15,445 nucleotides of DNA, from NCBI GenBank assembly GCA_009925965.1, contig RFPW01000034.1, forward strand, positions 1 through 15,445, read 5' to 3'. The notes below the pieces were generated by a model that was not told the origin of the DNA, did not search any database, and saw only the letters and a list, made by a program, of their open reading frames with translations. The position numbers and the translations under genes were made by a program. Each line of letters begins with the position of its first letter. Within the stretch, counting starts at the first letter, position 1. The stretch comes from Betaproteobacteria bacterium (lineage in GTDB: Bacteria > Pseudomonadota > Gammaproteobacteria > Burkholderiales > Burkholderiaceae_E). Shown piece after piece: positions 7,150 through 14,488 of this stretch.

Positions 7150-7162
7150 ACGACCGTTCGTA
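7149..7162. promoter_or_regulatory. Palindromic operator candidate for the TetR regulator
   Basis: TACGACCGTTCGTA is an inverted repeat with six of seven base pairs symmetric. It touches the last base of the -10 element and covers the likely start point, so a bound repressor would block transcription. TetR-family proteins typically bind such palindromes next to their own gene. I found no second copy by eye in front of 7892 or 14489. Confidence 0.5.
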
Positions 7163-7172
7163 TTTTTTTCTC

Positions 7173-7328
7173 ATGCTCGATATTGAACGGATAGCGACAA
7201 TTGGCTCAGATTGGGTAGATTGGATAGGTTGGGTAAATTGGGTAAATTGGGAAAAGGGGAGCAAACCCGTGCCGGCATCGTCGATGCTGCCCTGCAGATT
7301 GCTGCGCAACAGGGTCTGGAGGGGCTGA
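7173..7328 (+). other. Possible Trp-rich leader ORF overlapping the tetR start
   Basis: An ATG about 17 bases after the predicted transcription start opens a 51-codon frame that overlaps the 5' end of tetR out of frame and stops at TGA 7326-7328. Residues 13-27 have Trp at every third position (14, 17, 20, 23, 26) because the frame reads through the 9-bp repeat. It has no clear ribosome binding site. It could be a leader peptide, a frame belonging to tetR after a one-base sequence error, or chance. Confidence 0.2.
7209..7253 (+). repeat. 9-bp tandem repeat (five copies) at the tetR 5' end
   Basis: There are five adjacent copies with consensus RATTGGGTA: 7209-7217, 7218-7226, 7227-7235, 7236-7244 and 7245-7253. 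In the tetR frame each copy supplies a TTG codon (7211, 7220, 7229, 7238, 7247) and the array reads L-G-R, L-D-R, L-G-K, L-G-K, L-G-K. Because the unit is nine bases, slippage would change the number of possible starts and basic tripeptides without breaking the frame. Confidence 0.85.
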
Positions 7329-7846
7329 CGATCGGTCAGTTGGCCGAGCATCGACAGATGTCCAAAAGCGGGGTATTCGCACATTTCGGATCGCGCGAGG
7401 AGTTGCAGATCATGGTCCTCGAAGCCCACGAAGCCCGTTTTATCGCGGACGTTTTGCGGCCATCTCTGGCCCGCCCGCGTGGCTTGGAGCGCCTGGCGGC
7501 GATTTTTGAGGCCTGGGTTGCGCGCACCGTCTCCACTGCGCCGCATGGGTGCATTTTTATTTCTGGCGCGGCCGAGTACGACGACCGGTCCGGCCCGGTG
7601 CGCGATGTCTTGGTCCGCATGGTGCGCGGCTGGCAGCGTGAACTGGTGCGGGCGGTGTCGCAGGCCATTGAGTCTCATCAGTTGGAGGCATCGACGGACC
7701 CCGAGCAAGTGGTGTTTGAGTTGCACGGAATCATTTTGACGCTGCATCACGATGGGCGCTTGTTGCGCTCAAGCGGATCAGCGGAGCGCGCCTATCGGGC
7801 CTTCGATCGCTTGATGCGCTCGTTTGCCCCCGAGCAGGTTTTTTGA
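7211..7846 (+). CDS. TetR/AcrR family transcriptional regulator
   Basis: This is a one-component repressor (211 aa as drawn). The N-terminal TetR DNA-binding domain is clear: TRAGIVDAALQIAAQQGLEG, then the helix-turn-helix LTIGQLAEHRQMSKSGVFAHF and GSREELQIMVLEAHE (about residues 20-75). The C-terminal half is a helical ligand and dimer domain. Its position ahead of acyl-CoA dehydrogenase, hydratase/dehydrogenase and thiolase suggests control of fatty-acid or acyl-CoA breakdown, with an acyl-CoA-type ligand; this is inference. The promoter at 7121-7149 and palindrome at 7149-7162 suggest autoregulation. The start is uncertain. In frame there is a stop at 7184-7186, then only TTG codons before the helix-turn-helix, all in the 9-bp repeat. 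The extra L-G-K residues are unusual for the family. One base missing between 7176 and 7210 would join the frame to ATG 7173. Confidence 0.88.
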   Translation: MGRLDRLGKLGKLGKGEQTRAGIVDAALQIAAQQGLEGLTIGQLAEHRQMSKSGVFAHFGSREELQIMVLEAHEARFIADVLRPSLARPRGLERLAAIFEAWVARTVSTAPHGCIFISGAAEYDDRSGPVRDVLVRMVRGWQRELVRAVSQAIESHQLEASTDPEQVVFELHGIILTLHHDGRLLRSSGSAERAYRAFDRLMRSFAPEQVF

Positions 7847-7871
7847 TCCTCTGAAATTTTCATTTAAATCA

Positions 7872-7887
7872 TTAATTCAGGAATTAA
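7872..7887. repeat. Short perfect inverted repeat before the acyl-CoA dehydrogenase
   Basis: Seven-base arms TTAATTC (7872-7878) and GAATTAA (7881-7887) flank AG, just upstream of the ATG at 7892 and around the AGGA ribosome binding site. It could be an operator half-site pair or a weak hairpin that hides the ribosome binding site. It may equally be chance in an AT-rich patch. Confidence 0.3.
7879..7882 (+). promoter_or_regulatory. Ribosome binding site of the acyl-CoA dehydrogenase
   Basis: AGGA ends nine bases before ATG 7892, which supports that start. It lies inside the inverted repeat 7872-7887. Confidence 0.6.
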
Positions 7888-7891
7888 CACG

Positions 7892-9700
7892 ATGCCCCAG
7901 TACCACGCACCCCTGCGCGACCATCAATTCGTTCTTTTCGAGCTGCTCGATACCGAGGCCCATCTCGCCACGTTGCCCGCGCACGCTTCGACTGATCGTG
8001 CTCTGATCGACCAGGTGCTCGAAGAGGGCGGACGCTTTTGTTCGGAAGTCCTCCAGCCGGTTAATCACGCAGGCGATGAAGTTGGTTGCCAACATGATCC
8101 GGTGACGGGCGCGGTTAAAACTCCGCCTGGGTTTAAAGAGGCGTGGGATCAATTTCAGGCGGCCGGATGGCCGGCGCTGTCGGCCGATCCGGAATATGGC
8201 GGTCAAGGGCTGCCCGCGATCATCGGTTCGACGATGAATGAGATGCTCAATTCGGCGAGTCAATCCTGGGCCATGTATCCGGGGCTCACCATTGGCGCCT
8301 ACTCCTGCCTCCATGCGCATGGGAGCGCACAGCAAAAGGCCACGTACCTGCCCAAGCTGGTTTCGGGCGAGTGGAGCGGGACGATGTGCCTGACCGAACC
8401 CCATTGCGGGACTGACCTCGGTCTGTTGCGCACGCGCGCCGAGCCCGCGGTCGATGGAAGCTACCGAATCACGGGTACCAAGATTTTCATCTCTTCGGGT
8501 GAGCATGATCTGACCCAGAACATCGTTCATCTCGTGTTGGCGAGACTGCCCGATGCGCCTGCGGGTACCAGGGGAATCTCGCTCTTTGTGGTGCCTAAAT
8601 TCTTGCCACAAGGCGAAGGCGCCTCCGCCACCGCCGGCCCACGTAACGCCCTGAAGGCCGCCCGTATCGAAGAGAAGATGGGGATTCACGGCAACGCGAC
8701 TTGCGTCATGGATTTTGATGGCGCAACCGGCTGGTTGGTGGGTGAACCCAATCGCGGGCTCCCCGCGATGTTTGTCATGATGAACGGGGCTCGCCTTGGC
8801 GTTGGCATCCAGTCGCTTGGGTTAATGGAAGTGGCTTATCAGAATGCCGTGGCGTATGCGAAAGATCGCGCCCAGGGCCGAAGCCTGACGGGGGTTAAGG
8901 CCGCCAATCAGCCTGCCGATCCGATCCTTGTTCATGCCGATGTGCGGCGCATGTTGCTGACCATCCGCGCCTGGACCGAGTCGAGTCGGGCGCTCGCACT
9001 TTGGGGCGCGCAGTTGCTCGACACCCATCTGTCTCACCCCGACGCCCAAGCACGCCAGGACGCCGACGACGCACTTGCGATCATGACGCCCGTGATCAAG
9101 GCGTTCATTACCGATAACGGATTTACCTGCACCAACCTCGCGCTTCAGGTCTTTGGTGGGCATGGCTATATTCGTGAGTGGGGGGTGGAGCAATACGTAC
9201 GAGATGCCAGAATCAATATGATTTATGAAGGCACTAACAGCATCCAGTCGCTGGATCTGCTTGGTCGCAAAGTGCTCGGTGATCAGGGTGCAAAACTGCG
9301 GAAGCTGGGCCAGCCGATGCGGGAATTTATCGAGGCCCATGGGCACCGTGAGGACATGGCCGAGTTCGTCAACCCGCTCGCCGATCTCGCCGCAAAGGTC
9401 GAGAAGGTGACGATGGAAATTGCCATGAAGGCGATGGGCAATGCCGATGAAGTCGGCGCGGCTTCGGTCGATTATCTGCGTTTGATTGGCCACCTGATGA
9501 CGGCCACCCTCTGGGCGCGGATGGCCTTGATTGCACTCGATCACGGGGGCGCGAAGCCCGATGGCGAGGCCTTCTATCGCGCCAAGCTCGCGACCGCACG
9601 TTTCTACTTTGCCCGTCTGTTGCCCGAAACCGCTGGCTTGTTGGTCAGCGCTCGCGCTGGCGCGGCCTGCCTGATGACACTCGAAGCGGATTTGTTCTGA
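7892..9700 (+). CDS. Acyl-CoA dehydrogenase, long form with C-terminal extension
   Basis: This FAD enzyme (602 aa) introduces the trans-2 double bond into acyl-CoA, the first step of beta-oxidation, and hands electrons to electron-transfer flavoprotein. The core shows the family flavin/substrate motif TMCLTEPHCGTDLG, then RITGTKIFISSGEHDL, NIVHLVLARLPDAPAGTRGI and the ending QVFGGHGYIREWGVEQYVRD. The catalytic base is predicted to be Glu446 in MIYEGTNSIQSLDLLGRKVL. Residues from about 470 form the extra helical domain (PF12806 type) of the roughly 600-residue subgroup, which includes DmdC-like and several FadE-like enzymes; ordinary members have about 380-400 residues. Chain-length preference cannot be read from the sequence. 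ATG 7892 has an AGGA at suitable distance. The gene follows tetR by 45 bases and precedes the hydratase/dehydrogenase by 41, consistent with one operon. Confidence 0.94.
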   Translation: MPQYHAPLRDHQFVLFELLDTEAHLATLPAHASTDRALIDQVLEEGGRFCSEVLQPVNHAGDEVGCQHDPVTGAVKTPPGFKEAWDQFQAAGWPALSADPEYGGQGLPAIIGSTMNEMLNSASQSWAMYPGLTIGAYSCLHAHGSAQQKATYLPKLVSGEWSGTMCLTEPHCGTDLGLLRTRAEPAVDGSYRITGTKIFISSGEHDLTQNIVHLVLARLPDAPAGTRGISLFVVPKFLPQGEGASATAGPRNALKAARIEEKMGIHGNATCVMDFDGATGWLVGEPNRGLPAMFVMMNGARLGVGIQSLGLMEVAYQNAVAYAKDRAQGRSLTGVKAANQPADPILVHADVRRMLLTIRAWTESSRALALWGAQLLDTHLSHPDAQARQDADDALAIMTPVIKAFITDNGFTCTNLALQVFGGHGYIREWGVEQYVRDARINMIYEGTNSIQSLDLLGRKVLGDQGAKLRKLGQPMREFIEAHGHREDMAEFVNPLADLAAKVEKVTMEIAMKAMGNADEVGAASVDYLRLIGHLMTATLWARMALIALDHGGAKPDGEAFYRAKLATARFYFARLLPETAGLLVSARAGAACLMTLEADLF

Positions 9701-9741
9701 ATGAGCCCTTGCCCTGATCGCTCAACCATGGAAATTTTTGG

Positions 9742-12300
9742 ATGAATGCCATCGATCAACGATTCCTCGTGCGCCGCGTTGCGGTACTCGGTTCAGGCGT
9801 CATGGGCGCACAGATTGCGGCCCACCTGACCAATGCTGGCGTCGACACCGTGCTGTTTGATTTGCCGACTCAACCTGGGACCCAATCGTCGAACCAAACC
9901 CCTCCGCCCTCGAGTCGCGCCATCGCCGAGCGCGCGATCGCCGGCTTGCGCAAACTCAGCCCGGCACCTCTGGGATTGGCCGGATTGGCTGATACGATCC
10001 AGCCCGCCGATTATGAACACGACCTCGCGCTCCTCGGCGAATGTGATCTGATCATTGAGGCGATCGCTGAACGTCTGGACTGGAAGCACGATCTATATCG
10101 ACGCATTGCACCGATGGTCGCGCCGCACGCGGTGCTGGCGTCGAACACCTCGGGGTTGTCGATTGGCTCGTTGGCCCAGGCACTTCCAGAGGATCTGAAG
10201 GCGCGTTTTTGCGGGGTGCATTTCTTTAATCCGCCGCGCTACATGCATCTGGCCGAGTTGATCCCGATCGCGCAGACGCGTGCCGATGTGCTCGATCGTC
10301 TCGAGGGCTTTCTCACGTCCACCCTGGGCAAGGGGGTGGTTCGCACCAAGGACACGCCGAACTTCATTGCCAACCGGATCGGGGTCTTTGGCATGGTCGC
10401 GGTGATGATCGAGGCCGAGCGGCACGGTTTGACCATGGACGTGGTCGATGACTTGACCGGGGCGCGCCTGGGGCGTGCCAAGAGCGGCACTTACCGGACC
10501 GCCGATGTGGTCGGTCTGGACACCCTGAGTCACGTCATTCGGACCATGGACGACCAACTCCCTGACGATCCGTTTCATGCGCTCTATGCCCAGCCCGCCT
10601 TGTTGCAGGCGCTGCTTGCCGCGGGGGCGCTCGGTCAGAAGAGTGACGCCGGCTTTTATCGTCGGGAAGGCAAAGCGATCCTGCGGATCGATTCCGAAAA
10701 GGCACTTGCCGTGGCGGCCGCAGCAAGAGCGCGCGGGACGCCGATTGACCGATCCGAATGGGCAACGGCCTACGTGCCTGCGGGGGCCAAAGCCGACGAG
10801 ACGGTCGCCCGCATTCTGAAGAAGAAAACGTGGTCCGAGCGGCTCCAGTTACTGCGCGAATCGACCAATCCACAGGCGCGATTCCTGTGGTCGGTGATGC
10901 GCGACAGCTTTCACTATGCCGCGATTCATTTGGGCGATATCGCCGCGAGTGCACGCGAGCTTGATCTGGCTGTGCGTTGGGGGTTTGGCTGGGGCGAAGG
11001 TCCGTTTGAGCTCTGGCAATTGGCGGGGTGGACCCAGGTCGCCCAGTGGATTGCCGAGGACATCGCAGCGGGCGAGGCCCTGGTCGCGACCCCCTTGCCC
11101 GCCTGGGTGTTTGCAGGGCCAGTCGCACAGCGCGGCGGCGTTCATCAGACTGAGGGCTCGTGGTCGCCCACGGCGGTTGGCGCCGGCGGTGGTTTTGGCG
11201 CCAATCCGGGTGCCGATCTGGGCTCGTTTATCGCAGCGCCGCAGTTGCCGGTCATGGCACGCCAGCTCTTTCCCGCTGGTCTGGTGGGCAGCGATCCAGC
11301 CGATCCTAAAATTGCCGGTCATACGGTATTTGAGGACGAGTCGGTTCGGCTTTGGACACTCGATCGGTCGGGCGTCGACGATGTTCTGATTCTCTCCTTC
11401 AAGACCAAGATGCATCTGATCAATCAGGGCCTGGGCGAAGGTTTGTTGCGCGCGGTGGAAGTGGGCGAGTCGCACTATCGGGGGGTGGTGATCTGGTCAC
11501 CCGATGAACCTTTTTCGGCCGGTGCCGATCTTGAGTCTTCGATGCCGGCCTTTATGAAGGGCGGCCCGAAAGCGGTTGAAGGTGATATCAAGAAATTGCA
11601 AGACGTGATGCTCCGCATGCGGTATGCACAGGTCCCCGTGGTGGCTGCTGTTCATGGCATGGCGCTGGGCGGTGGGTGCGAGATCGCCTTGCATTGCGCC
11701 AAACGCGTCGTGGCGCTCGAAAGTTATATGGGGCTGGTTGAAGTGGGTGTCGGACTGATCCCGGGTGCGGGCGGCCTTGCGCATGGCGCGCGGCGGGCAG
11801 CGGAGTTGCAAGCGCAGGCGCCCGACGCCCCGTTGTTTCACTTTTTGCGACGACATTTTCAGGCGGCCGCGATGGCCACCGTCTCCAAGTCAGCACTCGA
11901 GGCGCGCGAACTCGGCTATCTGCTGCCGACCGACCCGATTGTGTTTCACGCGCGTGAATTGCTGTTCGTGGCGATTCGACAGGTGCAGGCGATGGCCGAT
12001 GCAGGCTACCGGGCGCCCCGGCGGGCCAAGTTCAAAGTGGCCGGGCGTGAGGGCGCAGCCACTTTCAAGGCCAGCATTGTCAATCTGCGCGACGGCGGTT
12101 TTGCCAGTCCCCACGATGCGCATCTGGGCTTCACCATCGCAGAAGTGATGTGTGGGGGTGATGTCGACGCTGGGACCGAAGTCGACGAGGCCTGGATTAT
12201 GGCGCTCGAGCGTCAGGCCTTTACGGCGCTTCTTGCGCACCCGAAAACCCAGGAACGCATCATGGGACTGCTGCAGACCGGTAAGCCGGTGCGCAATTAA
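9742..12300 (+). CDS. 3-hydroxyacyl-CoA dehydrogenase / enoyl-CoA hydratase fusion (FadN-like order)
   Basis: This bifunctional beta-oxidation enzyme (852 aa) hydrates trans-2-enoyl-CoA and then oxidises the 3-hydroxyacyl-CoA with NAD. The N-terminal dehydrogenase has the Rossmann motif VAVLGSGVMGAQIAAHL, ASNTSGLSIGSLAQ, and GVHFFNPPRYMHLAELIP with the catalytic pair His160 and Glu172, then PNFIANRIG. The C-terminal hydratase has GGGCEIALHC (Glu647) and VEVGVGLIPGAGG (Glu667). These two glutamates are 20 residues apart, as are Glu144 and Glu164 of rat crotonase, so the site looks active. Domain order is the reverse of E. coli FadB/FadJ and matches Bacillus FadN. A Gly/Ala-rich stretch around residues 465-500 makes it longer than the usual roughly 800. 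The stop abuts the AAGGA of the thiolase gene. Confidence 0.95.
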   Translation: MNAIDQRFLVRRVAVLGSGVMGAQIAAHLTNAGVDTVLFDLPTQPGTQSSNQTPPPSSRAIAERAIAGLRKLSPAPLGLAGLADTIQPADYEHDLALLGECDLIIEAIAERLDWKHDLYRRIAPMVAPHAVLASNTSGLSIGSLAQALPEDLKARFCGVHFFNPPRYMHLAELIPIAQTRADVLDRLEGFLTSTLGKGVVRTKDTPNFIANRIGVFGMVAVMIEAERHGLTMDVVDDLTGARLGRAKSGTYRTADVVGLDTLSHVIRTMDDQLPDDPFHALYAQPALLQALLAAGALGQKSDAGFYRREGKAILRIDSEKALAVAAAARARGTPIDRSEWATAYVPAGAKADETVARILKKKTWSERLQLLRESTNPQARFLWSVMRDSFHYAAIHLGDIAASARELDLAVRWGFGWGEGPFELWQLAGWTQVAQWIAEDIAAGEALVATPLPAWVFAGPVAQRGGVHQTEGSWSPTAVGAGGGFGANPGADLGSFIAAPQLPVMARQLFPAGLVGSDPADPKIAGHTVFEDESVRLWTLDRSGVDDVLILSFKTKMHLINQGLGEGLLRAVEVGESHYRGVVIWSPDEPFSAGADLESSMPAFMKGGPKAVEGDIKKLQDVMLRMRYAQVPVVAAVHGMALGGGCEIALHCAKRVVALESYMGLVEVGVGLIPGAGGLAHGARRAAELQAQAPDAPLFHFLRRHFQAAAMATVSKSALEARELGYLLPTDPIVFHARELLFVAIRQVQAMADAGYRAPRRAKFKVAGREGAATFKASIVNLRDGGFASPHDAHLGFTIAEVMCGGDVDAGTEVDEAWIMALERQAFTALLAHPKTQERIMGLLQTGKPVRN

Positions 12301-12303
12301 GGA
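12299..12303 (+). promoter_or_regulatory. Ribosome binding site of the thiolase gene
   Basis: AAGGA overlaps the TAA stop of the preceding gene and ends seven bases before ATG 12311. It fixes the thiolase start, against the longer open frame that runs back inside the upstream gene to 12152. Confidence 0.8.
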
Positions 12304-12310
12304 AACCATC

Positions 12311-13510
12311 ATGACCCGAACCTTACAAGACGCTTATATCGTGGCGGCCGCGCGCACGCCGATCGGTAAATCTCACCGGGGTGTATTTCGCACGACACGT
12401 CCGGATGACCTGTTGGCCCACGCGATTCGCGCGGCGCTCGAGCAGGTTCCCGCTCTCGACCCCGCTTCAATTGAAGACGCGATCATCGGATGTGCGATTC
12501 CTGAAGCCCAGCAGGGCCTCAATATCGCGCGGATGGGGGTGTTGCTGGCTGGTCTGCCCGACACCGTGGGCGGTGTGACGGTCAATCGTTTTTGCGCCTC
12601 CGGACTTAGCGCCATTGCCATGGCGGCCGATCGGATTCGGATTGGCGAGGCCGATGTGATGCTGGCGGGGGGCACCGAATCGATGAGCATGGTGCCCATG
12701 ATGGGCAATGCACCCTCGTTCAACCCGGCATTCTTTGCGTCTGATGAGCCCATTGGGATTGCCTACGGCATGGGTCTAACGGCGGAGAAGGTTGCTCAGC
12801 GCTGGAACGTCTCCCGTGAAGATCAGGACGCTTTTGCCCTCCAAAGCCATACGCGTGCCTTGGCCGCACAGGCCGCCGGTGAACCCCTGGGGATCGCCCC
12901 GATCGAAGTGACAGAGCGCTCGGCGGACCTGGCCAACGGCACGGTTCATCTGCAATCACGTCGGGTGACTCACGACGAAGGCGCACGGGCCGACACGTCC
13001 TTGGCCGCGCTCGCCAAATTGCGACCGGTATTTGCCGCCAAGGGGTCGGTGACCGCTGGGAATAGCTCGCAGACCTCGGACGGAGCAGGCGCGCTGCTAC
13101 TGGTATCTGAAACGATTTTGAGGCGCTTCAATTTGACGCCGCTCGCGCGCTTTGCCGGATTTTCTGTGCGCGGGGTTGCACCTGAGGTCATGGGCATTGG
13201 GCCCAAGGAAGCGATCCCGATTGCGCTGCGCCATGCCGGCATCACGCAGGATCAACTCGAGCGGATTGAACTCAATGAAGCCTTCGCGGCGCAGGCCTTA
13301 GCGGTGATTCGTGAACTGGGTCTGGATCCGGCGCGCGTCAACCCCGTGGGCGGTGCGATTGCGCTGGGTCACCCGCTCGGTGCAACGGGTGCAATTCGGG
13401 CTGCGCAATTAATCCACGGCATGCGCCATCACCAGCAGCGCTGGGGCATGGTCACCATGTGTGTCGGATCTGGGATGGGCGCGGCCGGGGTATTCGAGCG
13501 GATCGACTGA
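12311..13510 (+). CDS. Acetyl-CoA C-acyltransferase (thiolase)
   Basis: This thiolase (399 aa) cleaves 3-ketoacyl-CoA with CoA to release acetyl-CoA, the last step of beta-oxidation. All three catalytic blocks are present: NRFCASGLSAIAMAADRI with nucleophile Cys95, NPVGGAIALGHPLGATGA with His354, and MCVGSGMGAAGVFE with Cys384. ELNEAFAAQALAVI is the conserved NEAFA block. N-terminal AYIVAAARTPIGK is typical of the degradative FadA/FadI-type and acetoacetyl-CoA thiolases. The operon context with the dehydrogenase and hydratase favours degradation, although sequence alone does not exclude an acetoacetyl-CoA thiolase. It is the last gene of the + strand operon. The next gene is convergent, with only 16 bases between the two stop codons. 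Confidence 0.95.
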   Translation: MTRTLQDAYIVAAARTPIGKSHRGVFRTTRPDDLLAHAIRAALEQVPALDPASIEDAIIGCAIPEAQQGLNIARMGVLLAGLPDTVGGVTVNRFCASGLSAIAMAADRIRIGEADVMLAGGTESMSMVPMMGNAPSFNPAFFASDEPIGIAYGMGLTAEKVAQRWNVSREDQDAFALQSHTRALAAQAAGEPLGIAPIEVTERSADLANGTVHLQSRRVTHDEGARADTSLAALAKLRPVFAAKGSVTAGNSSQTSDGAGALLLVSETILRRFNLTPLARFAGFSVRGVAPEVMGIGPKEAIPIALRHAGITQDQLERIELNEAFAAQALAVIRELGLDPARVNPVGGAIALGHPLGATGAIRAAQLIHGMRHHQQRWGMVTMCVGSGMGAAGVFERID

Positions 13511-13526
13511 CAGGGATGAATCGATC

Positions 13527-14414
13527 TTATTGAGTCGGCATGCGTTTACCGATCAGTACGATCGCAATGACGGCGAGCGCGAAGGCCACGGTTGAAGCCT
13601 TGAGGGGCTCGCCCAATATGGGGACGGCCATCAGCAGCGCTAAGAACGGCTGCAGGAGTTGCACCTGGCTGACGCGCACTGTGCCGCCGATGGCGAGCCC
13701 TCGGTACCAGGCGAAAAATCCCAGCCACATCGAAAAAACCGACACATAGCCGAATCCGCCCCAGGCAGACCACTCGACTGGATGGCTAGGCCAGTTGAGC
13801 AAGGCCACGGGTAGAGTCAGGGGTAGGGACGAGACGAGCACCCAGCAGATCACCTGCTGGGCCGGAACCTCGGTCGAGATGCGCGCGCCCGCAACATAGC
13901 CCACCGAACTGCTGAGCATTGCCAGGCCCAGCCACAGGTCGGCCCGGCTCCAGTGTCCCCCGCCCTCGAACCATGCAAAGGCAATGACCAACGCACATCC
14001 GGCCAGCGCGCACAGCCAAAAAGCCACTGAGGGTCGTTGTCGAAAAGTGAGTGCGGCTACCACCGCCGTGCCCAGGGGCAGGAGGCCGGTGACCACCGCG
14101 GCATGCATCGCTGGGACCTCCCGCAGGGCAAGCGAGAGAAACAAGGGAAACCCAACGACCGTTCCAATCGCTGACACCGCAAGCGCGGGCCAGTACTGGC
14201 GTGGCAGGGGCGCCGCCCCGGTGAACCATAAGGTCGGCGCGCTCAAGAGACCCGCTACCATGGCACGCCCGGCCGTGACGAAAAGTGGGCTCAGTTGGGG
14301 AGCATCCGTCGGGCCGACTGCGAGTCTGGTCATCGGCAAGGTCATCGCGAAGATCAGGACCCCGACCAATCCAAGCCAAAGACCGCGGTTCTCAATCGAG
14401 TGATCAGCTGACAT
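13527..14414 (-). CDS. EamA/DMT-family membrane transporter
   Basis: This is a drug/metabolite transporter superfamily protein (295 aa), built as two EamA repeats with about ten membrane helices. Hydrophobic segments include LWLGLVGVLIFAMTLPMTRL at the N-terminus, VTGLLPLGTAVVAALTF, FWLCALAGCALVIAFAWF, and VAFALAVIAIVLIGK at the C-terminus. RVSQVQLLQPFLALLMAVPI with LGEPLKAS is the typical EamA ending, with the conserved GE(P/x)L. Members usually export amino acids, metabolites or toxic compounds; the substrate is unknown here. It lies on the opposite strand between the thiolase and the isomerase-like gene. It is convergent with the first and divergent from the second, so it is probably transcribed on its own. 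The ATG at 14414 gives a normal length, and no strong ribosome binding site is visible. Confidence 0.92.
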   Translation of the reverse strand: MSADHSIENRGLWLGLVGVLIFAMTLPMTRLAVGPTDAPQLSPLFVTAGRAMVAGLLSAPTLWFTGAAPLPRQYWPALAVSAIGTVVGFPLFLSLALREVPAMHAAVVTGLLPLGTAVVAALTFRQRPSVAFWLCALAGCALVIAFAWFEGGGHWSRADLWLGLAMLSSSVGYVAGARISTEVPAQQVICWVLVSSLPLTLPVALLNWPSHPVEWSAWGGFGYVSVFSMWLGFFAWYRGLAIGGTVRVSQVQLLQPFLALLMAVPILGEPLKASTVAFALAVIAIVLIGKRMPTQ

Positions 14415-14488
14415 GGAGACGGATCGGGCGCACTGCGGATTGACCTTTTTCGGTACATTCGACGGGTTGAAATTCTTCTGAGAAAAGC
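14415..14488. promoter_or_regulatory. Divergent intergenic region between DMT transporter and enoyl-CoA isomerase-like gene
   Basis: These 74 bases must hold the starts for both directions. On the + strand a TTGACC hexamer at 14440-14445 resembles a -35 box, but no convincing -10 follows at 16-18 bases. I see no good promoter on the - strand and no copy of the 7149-7162 palindrome. GAGAA at 14480-14484 may serve as a weak ribosome binding site for ATG 14489. Confidence 0.3.

Noticed and set aside
12152..12310. 5' extension of the thiolase frame
   Set aside because: It lies inside the hydratase/dehydrogenase gene; ATG 12311 has a strong ribosome binding site and gives the normal thiolase N-terminus.
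13501..13526. Inverted repeat GATCGA...TCGATC between the convergent thiolase and transporter genes as a terminator
   Set aside because: The stem is only six base pairs with a 14-base loop, part of it is coding, and there is no T run. Too weak to call.
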